Assembly: GCA_002104985.1 (NCBI GenBank) | Contig: MCGO01000189.1 | Span: forward strand, 1-64,000 | DNA length: 64,000 nucleotides | DNA from: Rhizoclosmatium globosum | Lineage: Eukaryota; Chytridiomycota; Chytridiomycetes; Chytridiales; Chytriomycetaceae | Direction of reading: 5' to 3' | In this document: positions 53,451 to 64,000 of the stretch, piece after piece | Layout of the letters: every line of letters begins with the position of its first letter | Position numbering within the stretch: the first letter of the stretch is position 1 | Notes under the pieces: generated by a model | The model's input: only the letters and a program-made list of their open reading frames with translations | Database searches by the model: none | Told to the model about the DNA's origin: nothing | Program-made: the position numbers and the translations under genes

Positions 53451-55166
53451 TCAATTCTCCATATCATCAAACGCCTGATCAACCAACGCCCCGACCCTAG
53501 CCATATCCAACACATAACTAACCCCTTCTCTCCAACTAACCTCTTCCAACGGCTTCTCTGAGTCACTCACAAGGTCCTCGGCGCTTCTGATTTGGTAATA
53601 CAGTTTTCGCACGTGTGGCCAATGGTTCCAAAAAGGTGCTTCCATGGAAATTGACTCTCCGTGCGGAGTTCCCCAGAGGTTGTTTGGCTCATTTTCGAGG
53701 TAGTCGATGACGATGGCTGTTGCGCCGTTGGGGAGGAACGGGAGGAGCATGGATACGCCGCCTGGAGGTGTAATGAAGAGAGTCGCGGAATGTATAATGT
53801 CAAGTTGTTCTTTGATGGAGTGTTTTTGCCACTCGATTGTTGTTATTTTTGCGGAATGTCCGTATCGCTCTTTGAGGAATGCAACGAGGGTGTCCAAATT
53901 TGCGATGGCGCGTTTTCGGGAGCCGTGGACAGAGTTGTCCCCTTTGAAGTTTGTTTCTGTTTTATTTGTGATGAGGATGTGGTGCGTTGTTGGGGTTTCG
54001 TCTGGGTTGATGGAGTGGTGAAGGAGGATTTTGGAGCGGAGAGACTTGAAGAGGGGTTCGTGGCCGTGGTTGTGCCACGCGTAGGGATGGAGGAATCGGC
54101 GCATGTTTCCGCCGACTAGAAGGTTTTCGAAGCAGACAGTAGGGTTTTGGGAGGCGGAGATGTGGGATTCTGAGATTTTGGTGTGAAGATATTCACGTAG
54201 ATTTACAGGAGGATGCGACGAGATAGCGGGGAAGAAAGCGTTGCGGAATTTGAGGGCGAGTTTTCTTTCAGGAAGCGGTTCGGGGTAGTGCATAGCGACG
54301 AGGGAGTCTGTCGTAACAGACATTCTGTGCATAGAATAAAAGAGTGTCGCCATTTCCTCCCACAAAAGGTGACCGAGGTTATCGTCGTCGGCCCAGAAGG
54401 CGAACACTGAATGGAGAGGTGATAGAGTGAGGGTATTGGCTGGAGAAGTGTGAATTGGTAGCGAGGAAAACTCAATCTCAGGCCCTTGATGTGAAGAAGT
54501 TAGTTTTAGGAGGTCCATGAATGTAGCTATTGACGCACCCCAAGTGTTTTCCCTGTTGACCCACCAATCTGTGGTTTGATGAAGGGCAACAAACCCATGA
54601 TCGCCCTCAATAAACGACGTCCGTTCACCATACTTTGAGTCAAACAAAGTAGTAGGATCTTTGAACTGATTCGGATTATCAGGATTGACAAGTTTCTTTG
54701 AGTGATAGATCCATTTATCTTCATTGTAGCGATAGCAGACATTCGAAAAGACGCAGATTCGCTCTCTGAATCCTTCGATTGAGTTATCGTTTCCGAGGCA
54801 GGAAAAGTGGGAGTGTTCGGGTGTTTTGGGGAGCTTTCCCTTTCTGAGGGGAGAGGCCAGACGCAGGCGGGTGGAAGGGGAAGATGATGATTGGTAAGGA
54901 TCAGGATTAGGATTAGGAGTACTCGGCTTTAGCTTGCTAGGCAGCTTGCTCAAGGTAGCTGTGGGTGTATTGGACGGGACGTTATCTGAACGACCACTTC
55001 GCATCCACCAAACAAGTCCCGTAATTGTCAGCAGAAATCCAACGAGGCCAAGCACAAGACGTCGTTGCTGCCGCACGTTTCGCAGCGATGGCTCGGCTCT
55101 TATTGACGATTGCGGAAGGGGGCTCGATGGCGTTCCAAACATTGCACTTGCATTGCGTTGCCGCAT
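53451..55166 (-). CDS. Type II membrane glycosyltransferase, GT61/DUF563-like
   Basis: Single exon of 571 residues from ATG 55166. A short basic cytosolic tail is followed by one signal anchor (LVLGLVGFLLTITGLVWW) and a Ser/Pro/Asn stem, the usual Golgi type II layout. The lumenal part has DNLGHLLWEEM, then HPYAWHNHGHEP, and the GT61-type nucleotide-binding end ITPPGGVSMLLPFLPNGATAIVI. Relatives transfer xylose, GlcNAc or related sugars to glycans or proteins. Cys pairs around SCLGND and ICVFSNVCY suggest disulphides. Donor sugar is unknown. Confidence 0.78.
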   Translation of the reverse strand: MRQRNASAMFGTPSSPLPQSSIRAEPSLRNVRQQRRLVLGLVGFLLTITGLVWWMRSGRSDNVPSNTPTATLSKLPSKLKPSTPNPNPDPYQSSSSPSTRLRLASPLRKGKLPKTPEHSHFSCLGNDNSIEGFRERICVFSNVCYRYNEDKWIYHSKKLVNPDNPNQFKDPTTLFDSKYGERTSFIEGDHGFVALHQTTDWWVNRENTWGASIATFMDLLKLTSSHQGPEIEFSSLPIHTSPANTLTLSPLHSVFAFWADDDNLGHLLWEEMATLFYSMHRMSVTTDSLVAMHYPEPLPERKLALKFRNAFFPAISSHPPVNLREYLHTKISESHISASQNPTVCFENLLVGGNMRRFLHPYAWHNHGHEPLFKSLRSKILLHHSINPDETPTTHHILITNKTETNFKGDNSVHGSRKRAIANLDTLVAFLKERYGHSAKITTIEWQKHSIKEQLDIIHSATLFITPPGGVSMLLPFLPNGATAIVIDYLENEPNNLWGTPHGESISMEAPFWNHWPHVRKLYYQIRSAEDLVSDSEKPLEEVSWREGVSYVLDMARVGALVDQAFDDMEN

Positions 55167-55309
55167 CAAAAGATTAAATTGATTATTGCTGGAGTGATAT
55201 TAGACCAGATATATCACACGACAAGAGTTATTCTAAATTCCTTTGGGCTTTAGTAAGTCAAACAAAGTAATAGATTTTAATCACGGAAAAGGACGACAAA
55301 TTGGATTCA

Positions 55310-57188
55310 ATGGCCACGAGATCACGGGTGAGCTCCTTCTCTGCGGCAACCCCGTCTCTTCGGGGCAAAGAAGGGGTAGAAACCGATTCTTATGGAGCCG
55401 TTCTTCAGGGGCTTTTGCAGCGGGTTCCTGGTCTTACGCTTGTTCTTGCTGTTCCGTTTGTGCTTTTTGTGCCTTCGTATTCGCCGGGATTGTTTAGTTT
55501 CTACTACGCATTTCTGAATGTTGTTCTTGTTCTGACTGTTGCCCGAGCGACAGCCGGCGTTTGGAGTGCGTGGCGGGTCTCGAGGGTCAATTTGATGGAT
55601 CTGGTTTCAAAGTCAGGTCCAAGTGAAACCGTCTTTCACTGGATCATCATTCCTAACTATAAGGAAGAACTGGAAACCCTGAGAGATACCTTGGAGGCTC
55701 TTGCCAGCCAGCCAGCGGCTAAGCTCACTTACAAGGTATTAACAACCCCACCCAATTTATCATTCACTCATTACTCATAATACCTTCTAGATATGTCTTG
55801 CGATGGAAGAAGGAGAAGTGGACTCAGACAAGAAGGCTGCCACTCTCATCCGTGAATTCCCAAACTCATTTGCGCACATCCACTTTACAATCCACCCAAA
55901 GAACCTTCCAAACGAACAACGTGGGAAATCAAGCAATGTATCATGGGCCGCTACCCAAATTGGAACCCTCATTCAAGCAACAAACACCACAACAAACACA
56001 ATCATCACGATCCAAGACACTGACACACATCTTACTGCCGATTACTTTGCAACCCTCACAAACACACACCTTGCATCCCCCGAAACAGCCCACTTAAACT
56101 TTTACACTCCTTACAACATCTTTGACCGAAACTCAAACACAATCCCCGCCATCGTCAGAATCATGGACATTTACTGGACAGTCGCCCAACTCTCCTTCTT
56201 CCCTTCAAACTACCCAACCTGCGTCCCCCTCTCAACCTACTCAATCCCCTTCCCCCTCGCCCACCGCGTCGGGTGGGACGTCAACGCCCTCGCCGAAGAC
56301 TACCACATGTGTCTCGAACTCACATTCGCCACAAACGGCGCAGTCCAGTTCCAGCGTGTATACTCTCCCGCAAGTCAATGCAACATTGTAGGGAAAGGAA
56401 CATTCGCAACGGACTTCAAGGCGAAACGCGTGCAACTCAAGAGACACCATTGGGGAGGACTCCTTGAATTCTCGTACGTCTTTTCAGAGGTTCTTCCGCG
56501 TGTTGTTGGTGCGTCTGCTGGGACGCCGGTTTTGGAGGCGGAGTTCTTGTACCCGAATGGGAGGAGGTGGGGCGATGCGATTCAGGCGTGGATCAAGATG
56601 TGGTTTACGGTTTATCATACGCTTGAGAATGCGATTTGGCCAGTGCATGCTTTCCTTGTGAATATTCTTGCGGTGTTTGTTGTTCCTGGGTATGGGCCTG
56701 CGTTTTTGGGACCGGTTGCGTGGGGATGGTGGAAGCTTTTGAATGGAGAGACGGGTGTTGTTGCACCTGTTGTTTCGGGATTGACTACCTGGATTGTATA
56801 TGTGCAGTTGTTGGTTGTCCCGATTATTGCGTTGACGGCCATAGGGTATGAAGGGCTTTATACGTGGTGTTCGTTTGGACGGTGGGAGTATGTGAAAGGT
56901 TTAGAGTTGGAGACGGGAAGAGTTGGGTTGTTGGGTAAGAGAAGTGCGATTTCAAATGAGGAGAGGAGGCGATGGGTGGATATGTTTGACTGGCTTTGGT
57001 TGCCCGTTGTGGTTTTGTATTCCGTGTGTCAGATTGCGTGGAGCTCTTTGATGCAAATTGGATCAAGTCGGTTGGACTATGTTGTTGCCGCGAAACCTGT
57101 GAGGAAGGTCGAAAACGTGACTGTGGTAACGAGTGAGGGAATTGAGATGGTGGATAGAAAAGAGGAGCCTCGTAGCAGCACTGCATAG
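55310..57188 (+). CDS. Integral membrane GT2-family glycosyltransferase
   Basis: Exons 55310-55735 and 55791-57188 give 607 residues. The start is ATG 55310 (MATRSRVSS). An N-terminal hairpin of two membrane segments (LTLVLAVPFVLFVPSY, FYYAFLNVVLVLTVA) is followed by the GT-A core: IIPNYKEELETLRDTLEAL (GT2 first strand), TIQDTDTHL (DxD metal site), GWDVNALAEDYHM (ED acceptor motif) and QLKRHHWG, comparable to the QxxRW of processive synthases. Several C-terminal membrane helices follow. A polysaccharide synthase role is possible but no specific product can be inferred. It is divergent from the GT61-like gene with 143 bp between ATGs. Confidence 0.85.
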
Positions 57189-57248
57189 ACGCTTTCAGTA
57201 GAATAAAATCAAACCTATCATTATTCTCACTAAAGTTCATCCTACATC

Positions 57249-57268
57249 ATCTGAGGGATCCCTCAGAT
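57249..57268. repeat. Perfect 20-bp palindrome ATCTGAGGGATCCCTCAGAT
   Basis: Each half is the exact reverse complement of the other with no loop. It lies 60 bp after the GT2 stop and about 150 bp beyond the 3' end of the minus-strand tRNA-Met. Confidence 0.8.
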
Positions 57269-57421
57269 ATCAGCCACGAGTGCAGAGCGAGATGAATGAA
57301 TGCTTGTCATTAAGGCAGCCAATTTTGGTTGCATTGGCCGAACTTCGATAGTTGCTACTCACACTCACCCAACCCTCCAACAACCTCAACTTCAACACAC
57401 CTACACAACGCCGGCAAAACG

Positions 57422-57495
57422 TGCTCTTGACCAGAGTCGAACTGGTGACCTTCGGATTATGAGACCGACGCTTTGACCAACTAAGCCACAAGAGC
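57422..57495 (-). tRNA. tRNA-Met (CAT), copy 3
   Basis: Reverse complement reads the same 74 nt as the copies at 29537 and 50630. Its downstream side (toward lower coordinates) keeps GTTTTGCCGGCGTTG and then diverges into GTGT/GTTG-rich sequence, so only the first part of the dispersed repeat body is present. Confidence 0.93.
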
Positions 57496-57585
57496 TGGTG
57501 TTCGTTGTTAGGAAAACTTTAATAGAAGCCGTTTCTAGTACTAACATCCAAGTGGATTTGTTCTAGACAAACGAACAGATTGGAA

Positions 57586-58387
57586 CTACATGTGCAGGTA
57601 TTCGGAGTTGGGACCAATCTGCTCATTCGCAATTGATGGCAGTATCAGTATACTTTCCTGACAAAAATCTATATCATGTCCGCCGAGTCCGTCTATACGG
57701 ATACTGTGCTTCTCGTCTGTCCAGTGAATCATAAGATGCGGGTACCCCCACAAGGAGGACTCATTCGTCTGTTCGTTTTTGATGATGCTCCAGGAATATA
57801 GCACTCGACATTATTCAGTGAATCTGTCCGTTGAGTCCCACGTTCCGATAAAATATATCCCTATCACGAGTTCAGACTCTTCGATAATTTGAGAATATGC
57901 AGACCTCTTTGTTGCAGTCCTGCTTCTCTTCAACAGATGCTTGAGGCTCTTTGTGACTGAACGAACCTCGTCCAGAACAGCTTCCATTGCACGACAGAGG
58001 ACCGCTCTGAGTTAGAGAACATTAAGTGGACGCGAATACCACAGAATGCGTCCGGCTGTTTGTGTGTAACGCTGATCAAATCGCCGACGTTCTCTGCCGG
58101 CGCCGCTCCAACGCGAACAACGGCGAGCATCGATTCGCGCAGGCTCAGCTGCGGCGCCAAGTGCGACTGGGCAAACGAGTTGCCGTAGCCAAAACAGACA
58201 CGTCAAGAAACAGACACATCCAGTGCCAGTGTCTGCTTGTGCCGTTGTTAGCAACAGAGCCCCATCCATCCATCCCGCGACAAACCTGTTCGCCTTCACT
58301 GTCGTCTGTTTCATTCGCTTCAACACTTCCTATGCTGTCCAGGCTCGACTCGCTTTCGCTGTCACTCATGGAGAAGTCCGAAAACAT
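57586..58387 (-). CDS. Hypothetical acidic-N-terminal protein, exon structure only partly resolved
   Basis: ATG 58387 (or 58369) opens an acidic head (MSDSESESSLDSIGS, ANETDDSEGEQ) ending at a donor; the acceptor at about 58152 continues LSLRESMLAVVRVGAAPAENVGDLI and ISVTHKQPDAFCGIRVHLMF. Further down are frames AMEAVLDEVRSVTKSLKHLL (about 57920-57990) and a last one from about 57800 to 57586 (SSLWGYPHLMIHWTDEKHSI ... FCQESILILPSI). I could not find introns that link the third segment in phase. The pieces look protein-like and same-strand but match no family I know. Confidence 0.4.
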
Positions 58388-59641
58388 GTATTCCCTGATC
58401 CGGTTTTTATTGGAAAAGAAAGAAAAGAAGAGAAGTATTCAAAGGAACGAAAAACGCGTGCATAGAATCGAATTGAAGTGTTTGGGATTGGTTTCAAAGG
58501 TGTCAAACCTCCTACTCACAGCAGACGCCACGTGAAGGCTCCAAACAAAGTCTACCAAAATAATAGGGGACAGAAGAGCTCATACAGATCAACAATAAAC
58601 AGGTTGCGCACATCACACATCATATTTCATGCCGCCAGCCAGCAGCTTGAGATACTACATAACATGGACTGGAGCAGAGAAGGCTAGAGATTTTTATGCA
58701 CGACCCTGACTTTCGGGTCAGAGCGAGTTTGCCCTTTGACAGGCTGAGCGAGACTATCCCATGGGCCTAAGATATCTCGTCACTCGTATTAACACGTGCC
58801 ATCAAAAAGAAGGTGTGGCTAGTGTGGAGTATTGGCGGGCAACCAGAGAATCTAAGATGGCTTCAGGTGCTGGGTCTCTCTCGAGACTCGCCAGATCCGT
58901 TATCGCCATCTCACCTCGATGCCCCTCCTCCTGGACTTCAGCGCAGGCCCCCATCCGTCATTGAAGGGCAAGGCTTTCGTCTCCTGCGTCCCGAGGGCAT
59001 TGGAGTCTTATTCTTTCGAACAAGATACGTATAAATAGCGGGCGGAACAAGAGGGTTCAGGCCATATTAACGCCCATTTGCAGGAGACCCTGGTTGTGAT
59101 CTGGTTGGGACTGGAAGCTCATTGTGGGACAGGGAAGCTCGTTGGTTTTTTGACATGTTTTGAGAGACGGATGGCTCTGCTTTATACCTGAATTTGGGGG
59201 GAGGGAAAGATTTTTTGCCTTTGTTTTGACCAACTGACAATTCTGCATCTCCACGCGCAATCTGATTGGCTGCCTTTTTTGCGCTTTTTGCTTTTTCTTT
59301 CCTTTTGGATATTATTGAACGAAGAGAAAGAGGGAAGCGCAAGGATCAAAACACTGTACTTGGGATGGACTTGGGATGACTGTGGCATTCACCAATCCTT
59401 TTTGACTTATTCCAGAAACAAACGTCAAATCAAATATTTCTTAACCTTCAGTTAGATTAAAAGAGCTGTATACTACGCGGTGATAGGCTGATGGCTTTTT
59501 GAGTATATATTTTGTAGGAATCTCGAGTGGATAAAAGCCTCCTTGATTTTGTTTTTGAGTACAAACGAGCAATTGAACTCGACAAGCTTTGATACGTGTT
59601 GAAATTTGGAGAATAAATGGGAAATGCACATTACTGTTATA
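58388..59641. other. 1.25-kb interval without a recognisable gene
   Basis: No frame shows domain content. A clean TATA box TATAAATA stands at 59030-59037 on the plus strand, but no plus-strand gene follows before the 3' end of the Groucho-like gene. A small hairpin (CTGAC TTTCGG GTCAG, about 58707-58722) lies upstream. A non-coding RNA is conceivable but not supported by any family signature. Confidence 0.35.
59030..59037 (+). promoter_or_regulatory. Orphan TATA box
   Basis: TATAAATA followed by a GC-rich stretch (GCGGGCGG). There is no coding sequence to which it can be assigned on the plus strand. Confidence 0.25.
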
Positions 59642-62450
59642 TTAAACATATTCGGTCTTATAAACTGCAAAACTATTTTGACTGCCTGTAACAATATAGT
59701 CACCACATGATGAAACAGTAACATTCAAAACAGATTGTGATTCATCCACCTAAACACAGGGTCAGCATTTTGCAACTCAATCTAAAACACCAAAACTTAC
59801 CGAAAACACTTTCCGCACCTCACTGCCGCCGCCAGCTCCAATATCCCACACATCAAACCTCCGATCCCCACAACTAGCTATCCAACTACCACCCTTAACA
59901 CACTGCAAACCACGCACAACCTTCTCATAAACTCCATCAACCCGTCTCAAAACCTTCAACTCCGGTTGCGTCCAACCATCCCCTGACAAATCAAACTCAA
60001 CAAGACTCGACATATCCTGCCTAAAAAAACCGCCCACAAATCAATGACTAAACCAAAACAAAAAAAAACACACTCACCCAACACCCGCAAAAACCCGTCC
60101 CCCACCACCGGCACCACCACAAACCGCCGTAACCGACTTCCCAAACCCCACAACCCCCACCGACCCCAGTCCCCCCATCCGCGTATCCCACCTCCCCAAA
60201 CTCCCCATCGCACTCCCAGAAACAACATACACGCCGTCCCAGCCAACACCCGTAACAGTAACAGCCCCACCCCCCGTATGCCGTCCAACCGTCCGCACGT
60301 GGCTTGCAGTACGAACGTCCCATAACCGTACGTCTCCCGACATGTGTGTTGTGACGGCTGTCCGCGCGTCAGGGGATATATAGGATGCGAGTGTGTACGA
60401 TGGGTTTTTGATTTGGGGTGTGGGTGGTTGTGTGGATGGAATTTGTGTGGATGATACGATTTCGAGAGATTGCTGTTTAGAGGGTTAGTTTTTGAGATGG
60501 GGAAAGGGGGGGAGGGGTACTTACAGAGGCGATGTCGCAGAACATGATTTGATCCATTTCTCCACCGAGGATCATTGTTTTTCCGTTTGATGAAAGTTTA
60601 ATGGTTCGAATGGCTGACGAGTTTGGACAGGAGATGATTCCTGACTGTCGTGGATTGGTTTGTTGGGAAATATCCCAGATCTGGACACAGTCCTTTAAAC
60701 CCACGTAGGCTAGACTATATGGATCTGAAAGCTCCATTGCAGATACAGGACACGCTGTTTCAATTCGAAACAAAGTTTTCTGTGAGGATGGTAGTTGCCG
60801 TTTTTGTATAAGAGGAGACTCTACTATTTGTTGAACGGCACTGAAATCAGATTCTTCACCATCAAATTCAGCATTGGTTTCGTTTTCGTCGTCGTCCTCA
60901 TCAAGGACATGAACAACAGAATCCGAGGACTCGTTCCTCAATTCCTCCTTCACTGCATCTTCAATTGTGAGATCAACTGCTTTTTGGAGATGTCGTGCAG
61001 CGGCGGCTTGTAATACGGATGCTTTGCTCGGGACGATAGCAGGTCTGAGCGGGGATGAAGACGATGAAGAGTCTTGATCATCAGCTCTTTGTCTCTTTGT
61101 CGTTTGAAGAGATGACTCTTGAGACTGTTCAAGGCCTGTTGGCGTTGATTTCCGTTTGGTAGTAGTAGCGGAGGAAGGCGGTTGGGAAAGAATGGGTGTT
61201 TGTAGAGCCGAGTGTTCAGTTGAAGAATTATTGGACATGGGAGCTTGAGATCCAGTTTTTTCGTTGTCTAGTTGATTTTGAATTCGATGTTCATGAAATT
61301 CGGGCTGATAGTAGTTTGTGAACTCTTGCGAATATTGTCGCTCGAGTTGTGAGGGAGGTGGATAATAGGATGGTTGTTGCGGGGCATATTGATGGTGTTG
61401 TATTTTAGGATGAGAATGAGAGGAAAATGAAGAAGGTCCACTGTGTTCACGTTGATGATGTGTTTGATGTATATTGCTTGAGGACGGCCCAGCAGCAAAC
61501 GGATTTGGGCGATAGGAAATTGGAGAATATGATGTTTGATTATGATGATCGGGATTAAGATGTTGAGGTTGGTACGGATGATGAGGGCCAGGTGGAGGAG
61601 GGGGTGGACGGTAGTGATGGTCCATATGAGCCTATTTTGATTCGTTGCATTGGTTTACAGTTATGAGATTATAAAAGAGCGTACAGAGTCAGCCAAGTTA
61701 TTCAGGTCCACCAATATTGAAGTGCGGACCTCTTCTGGCATATAAACAAGCATTTGGTTGATGATGTCTTTGAAGCCCCTCAACAAGCGTTCATGATGCA
61801 ATGTCTTTTGTTTGTGTTCCGCTTCGGCCAATTTGCTCTAGTTAGGAACAGAGTCAGAAGCAGTACCAGTACCCTCTGATGCGTACCCGATCGTACTCTC
61901 TGTGCAGCAGGTGGTTCTCCCTGTACACCGCCTTCACGGCATGATCCATGAGCACCAAGTCGTCTTTGAGCTGGTTCAGACGCGAAAAGGCCGGTGCGAG
62001 AAGGTCTGTTGCCGCCACGTCGTCTGGAAGAGTTGTTGAAGAGGGTGTGCGTGATGATGTTGTTGTTGCGGGTCGGTGTTGGTTGCTGCTTCTTTTTGTT
62101 GTTTGTGTTTGTGTTTGAGATTGAAGTGGTTGTTGCTGTTGTTGTTGTTGTTGCTGTTGCTGAGGAAGGTCGATTGAATCGGGAAGCGGAACAAGAGCAA
62201 CTCTGTTTCAATTCAATTTAAAGTCAATTCAATTCAATTCAATCAAATTAAGACAAAACAAAACAAACCGGCGCTGTGGGTCACTTGGATCAGTTATACT
62301 TGCACCCATCGTTGGTGCTGTTCGAGATGCGAGTGGCTTGAATGCTGCAACATCGGTCTGCTGGTGCAACGTGTGTCGCAGCGATACGGATCCTTTGGGT
62401 CGGCCAGGCCCTCGCTTTGGTGGTGGTGGTGGTGGTGGTGGTTGGTCCAT
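59642..62450 (-). CDS. Groucho/TLE-type transcriptional corepressor with N-terminal AT-hook
   Basis: Seven exons (62450-62269, 62202-61887, 61837-61685, 61631-60525, 60472-60078, 60020-59801, 59749-59642) sum to 826 residues. The first exon has a poly-Pro run and an AT-hook (KRGPGRPKGS). A Gln tract follows, then a helical Q-domain-like part: LNQLKDDLVLMDHAVKAVYR, EAEHKQKTLHHERLLRGFK and IINQMLVYMPEEVRTSILVDL, comparable to AQVIPFLSQEHQQQVVQAV of Groucho. A long Pro/Gln/Ser linker leads to WD40 repeats with Groucho signatures: YVGLKDCVQIWDIS, IRTIKLSSNGKTMILGGE, MSGDVRLWDVRT, HTGGGAVTVTGVGWDG, and the C terminus VLNVTVSSCGDYIVTGS..FAVYKTEYV (compare VLSCDISVDDKYIVTGS...VYEVIY). It should be nuclear and recruited by DNA-bound repressors. 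Confidence 0.85.
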
Positions 62451-62541
62451 GTCAATTCAATTCAATCAAGGAAGAAAAAATGTATTTTTAGCCAATCAAA
62501 TACCGCCTGGTTTCTCATTTCCCTATCCAACCAATTAAGCC

Positions 62542-64000
62542 TCAGAGTGTTGAATGGCACTATTTACAAATATTAGAACAGGTTTATCTACAGGTCTACA
62601 GGTTAAACGAAAAGAAACTCACCAATGGGCAGCAATTCAATCCTGCGATTTCAGTCTCAATCGCTCGATGCTTGCATGTCTGGCACATGAAGTGGATCGA
62701 CTCATAGATGGGTCTCCCCGATGCGATACATGTTGGAAATGTAAAGTTGCATGAAGAACATGAAGTGTCGCTATTAAAGCCGCCATTTTAAGTTTCATAT
62801 AATTATGACCATCACTTTACGTACCTATCCAAAATACCATGACCGCAATTGCTGCATGCTATCTCAAACCCAGGAGGATTGCTCGGTGTGAATTTCGTAA
62901 AGATGGATATCGCTAATTGTTCAACAGCATCTCTTTCCGCCTCCGTAAACGTCTCCAGTGCTTCCAACTTAATAAACGCAGAAGAACATGTTGCAAAATG
63001 ATTGTAATGGAATGCAGCGAGCGCAAGAAGTGAATAAATCTTGAGCGGTTCGATAATGTCTTCATAATTCTTCAAATGAAGCGACTACAAAAAAGAGTTG
63101 ACAGTCAATCAACAATCAATTCAAATAATAAATATACTTCATAAATACACTTACAGTTCGCATAGCACCGGCAACATTCCCGTTATAAAACTGTCTCTGT
63201 GCCAAGATATAGAAATGATACGCCTCAGCCCCTCGCCACACGTTATCAAGAAACTTTGTCTCCATCGCACTTCCCTTTTCTTCTGCAAGCAAACCCTCAA
63301 GTGCGCCAATCACTTCATTGTCAGAAGCCGCTGGTGTCTTTCGAGACTTTGTCAGTTGATGATATCGTTCGACTTCCAGGGCTGCAAGAACATGGAACTT
63401 TTTCGTGTGTAATGGGTTCTTGTTTTCTTTGGCGGATTGCTCGGCGAGCTATCGAAATATTCGGGATTTTAGAGGCAACACCAATAGGGTGGTGCTGAAA
63501 CTCACATCATACAGCAAACGAGCACTTTTTTGACAATAGTTTGCTTTACGATACAGTTCAATAGCTGTGACGATCTTGTTCTTTTCGAGAAGCTGTGCGG
63601 CGTAGGTTGCAAGAAGAGATTCGATTCCTTGGAATCGGTGGGCTTCAGCAAGGTCCACAGCCATATTCCACTGATATTGGGCGTGAGAAATATATTAAAT
63701 GAAGTGCTGCTCTTGATCTTACTCTGTTGAGCTGGACGCAAGTGTCGATCGCAGACTTGACATCCCCGGCCTTGATATAAGCCGACACAGCCTGATCACA
63801 CAGCCCAACAGTAACAAACTTTTCAGCGATATTCTAAATAATCATACATCAGAGAAGTTCATACCATAACATCAAACGTAAAACCAAAAGACTCACCACA
63901 AGCAACGGACTACTCTCCGCAACCGAATAAATAACCTGCTCCAACTTCTCATATTGCTCACACATATAATAACACTCAATCAACCTCTCTGTATTCCGCC
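62542..64000 (-). CDS. IFT121: Intraflagellar transport protein IFT121/WDR35, C-terminal part (5' end outside window)
   Basis: Seven exons (64000-63897 partial, 63833-63723, 63670-63506, 63448-63155, 63084-62825, 62770-62623, 62559-62542) encode about 366 residues. The alpha-solenoid part follows WDR35: CYYMCEQYEKLEQVI, NIAEKFVTVGLCDQAVSAYIK, ATYAAQLLEKNKIVTAIELYRKANY, NVWRGAEAYHFYILAQRQFY, SLHLKNYEDIIEPLKIYSLLALAAF and FATCSSAFIKLEALE. It ends with two zinc-binding CxxC pairs (CSNCGHGIL, MCQTCKH, CCPLCHSTL). IFT121 is an IFT-A peripheral subunit needed for retrograde transport and membrane-protein entry into the flagellum. The WD40 half lies beyond the window. Only 91 bp separate its stop from the Groucho-like ATG. 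Confidence 0.95.

Noticed and set aside
1..64000. CRISPR arrays, bacterial operons or viral genes
   Set aside because: No regularly spaced direct repeats, no bacterial gene organisation and no viral structural or polymerase motifs were seen. Everything coding fits intron-containing fungal genes.

Overview
The window is nuclear DNA of a flagellated, early-diverging fungus, most likely a chytrid. Genes carry short introns (mostly 40-65 bp, GT..AG, often with a CTAAC-type branch site). Fungal families (Zn2Cys6 regulator, HET-domain protein, laccases, alternative oxidases, ACS-type MFS permease, GT61/GT2 glycosyltransferases) sit beside lineage markers that most fungi have lost: the intraflagellar transport protein IFT121/WDR35, a Groucho/TLE-type corepressor, an anoctamin and multiple G-alpha subunits. 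I joined exons by hand; for most multi-exon genes the summed exon lengths are a multiple of three, and the exceptions are stated.

Layout. 1-10.7 kb: truncated membrane sensor, a TIR/NB-ARC/TPR NLR-like receptor, two orphan genes, a fragment of a family-X DNA polymerase, and two divergently transcribed G-alpha genes with acidic or Pro/Ala-rich insertions. 10.9-14.3 kb: anoctamin. 14.3-22.7 kb: a 567-bp transposon with an 8-bp target duplication, two tandem laccase genes, and a 2.1-kb element inserted in the 3' flank of the second laccase. 22.8-33.7 kb: EXD2-tail-like protein, MFS permease, a HET protein containing a ubiquitin-like segment, tRNA-Met, CCC1/VIT1 transporter, YTH m6A reader. 34-42.3 kb: three tandem LPLAT acyltransferases, then three tandem alternative oxidases. 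42.7-50.4 kb: RNA polymerase III subunit RPC82, a coiled-coil protein, a Pro-rich protein, an ACOT9-type thioesterase, and a regulator with two Zn2Cys6-like clusters. 50.6-58.4 kb: second tRNA-Met, secreted ricin-B-type lectin whose stop codon is the TTAA target of a 1.5-kb element, GT61-like and GT2-like glycosyltransferases, third tRNA-Met, and an orphan gene. 59.6-64 kb: the Groucho/TLE gene and the 3' part of IFT121.

Themes. Local tandem duplication built much of the region (2 G-alpha, 2 laccases, 3 acyltransferases, 3 AOX, 3 identical tRNA-Met). Three DNA-transposon insertions of different target preference (8 bp, TA, TTAA) can be delimited to the base. Two genes have the architecture of innate-immune or self/non-self sensors (TIR-NB-ARC-TPR; HET with embedded ubiquitin-like fold). 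Several family members lack signature residues: the anoctamin Ca2+ site, the YTH aromatic cage, the third Glu of LEEEA in all three AOX, and the RGS-contact Gly in both G-alphas.
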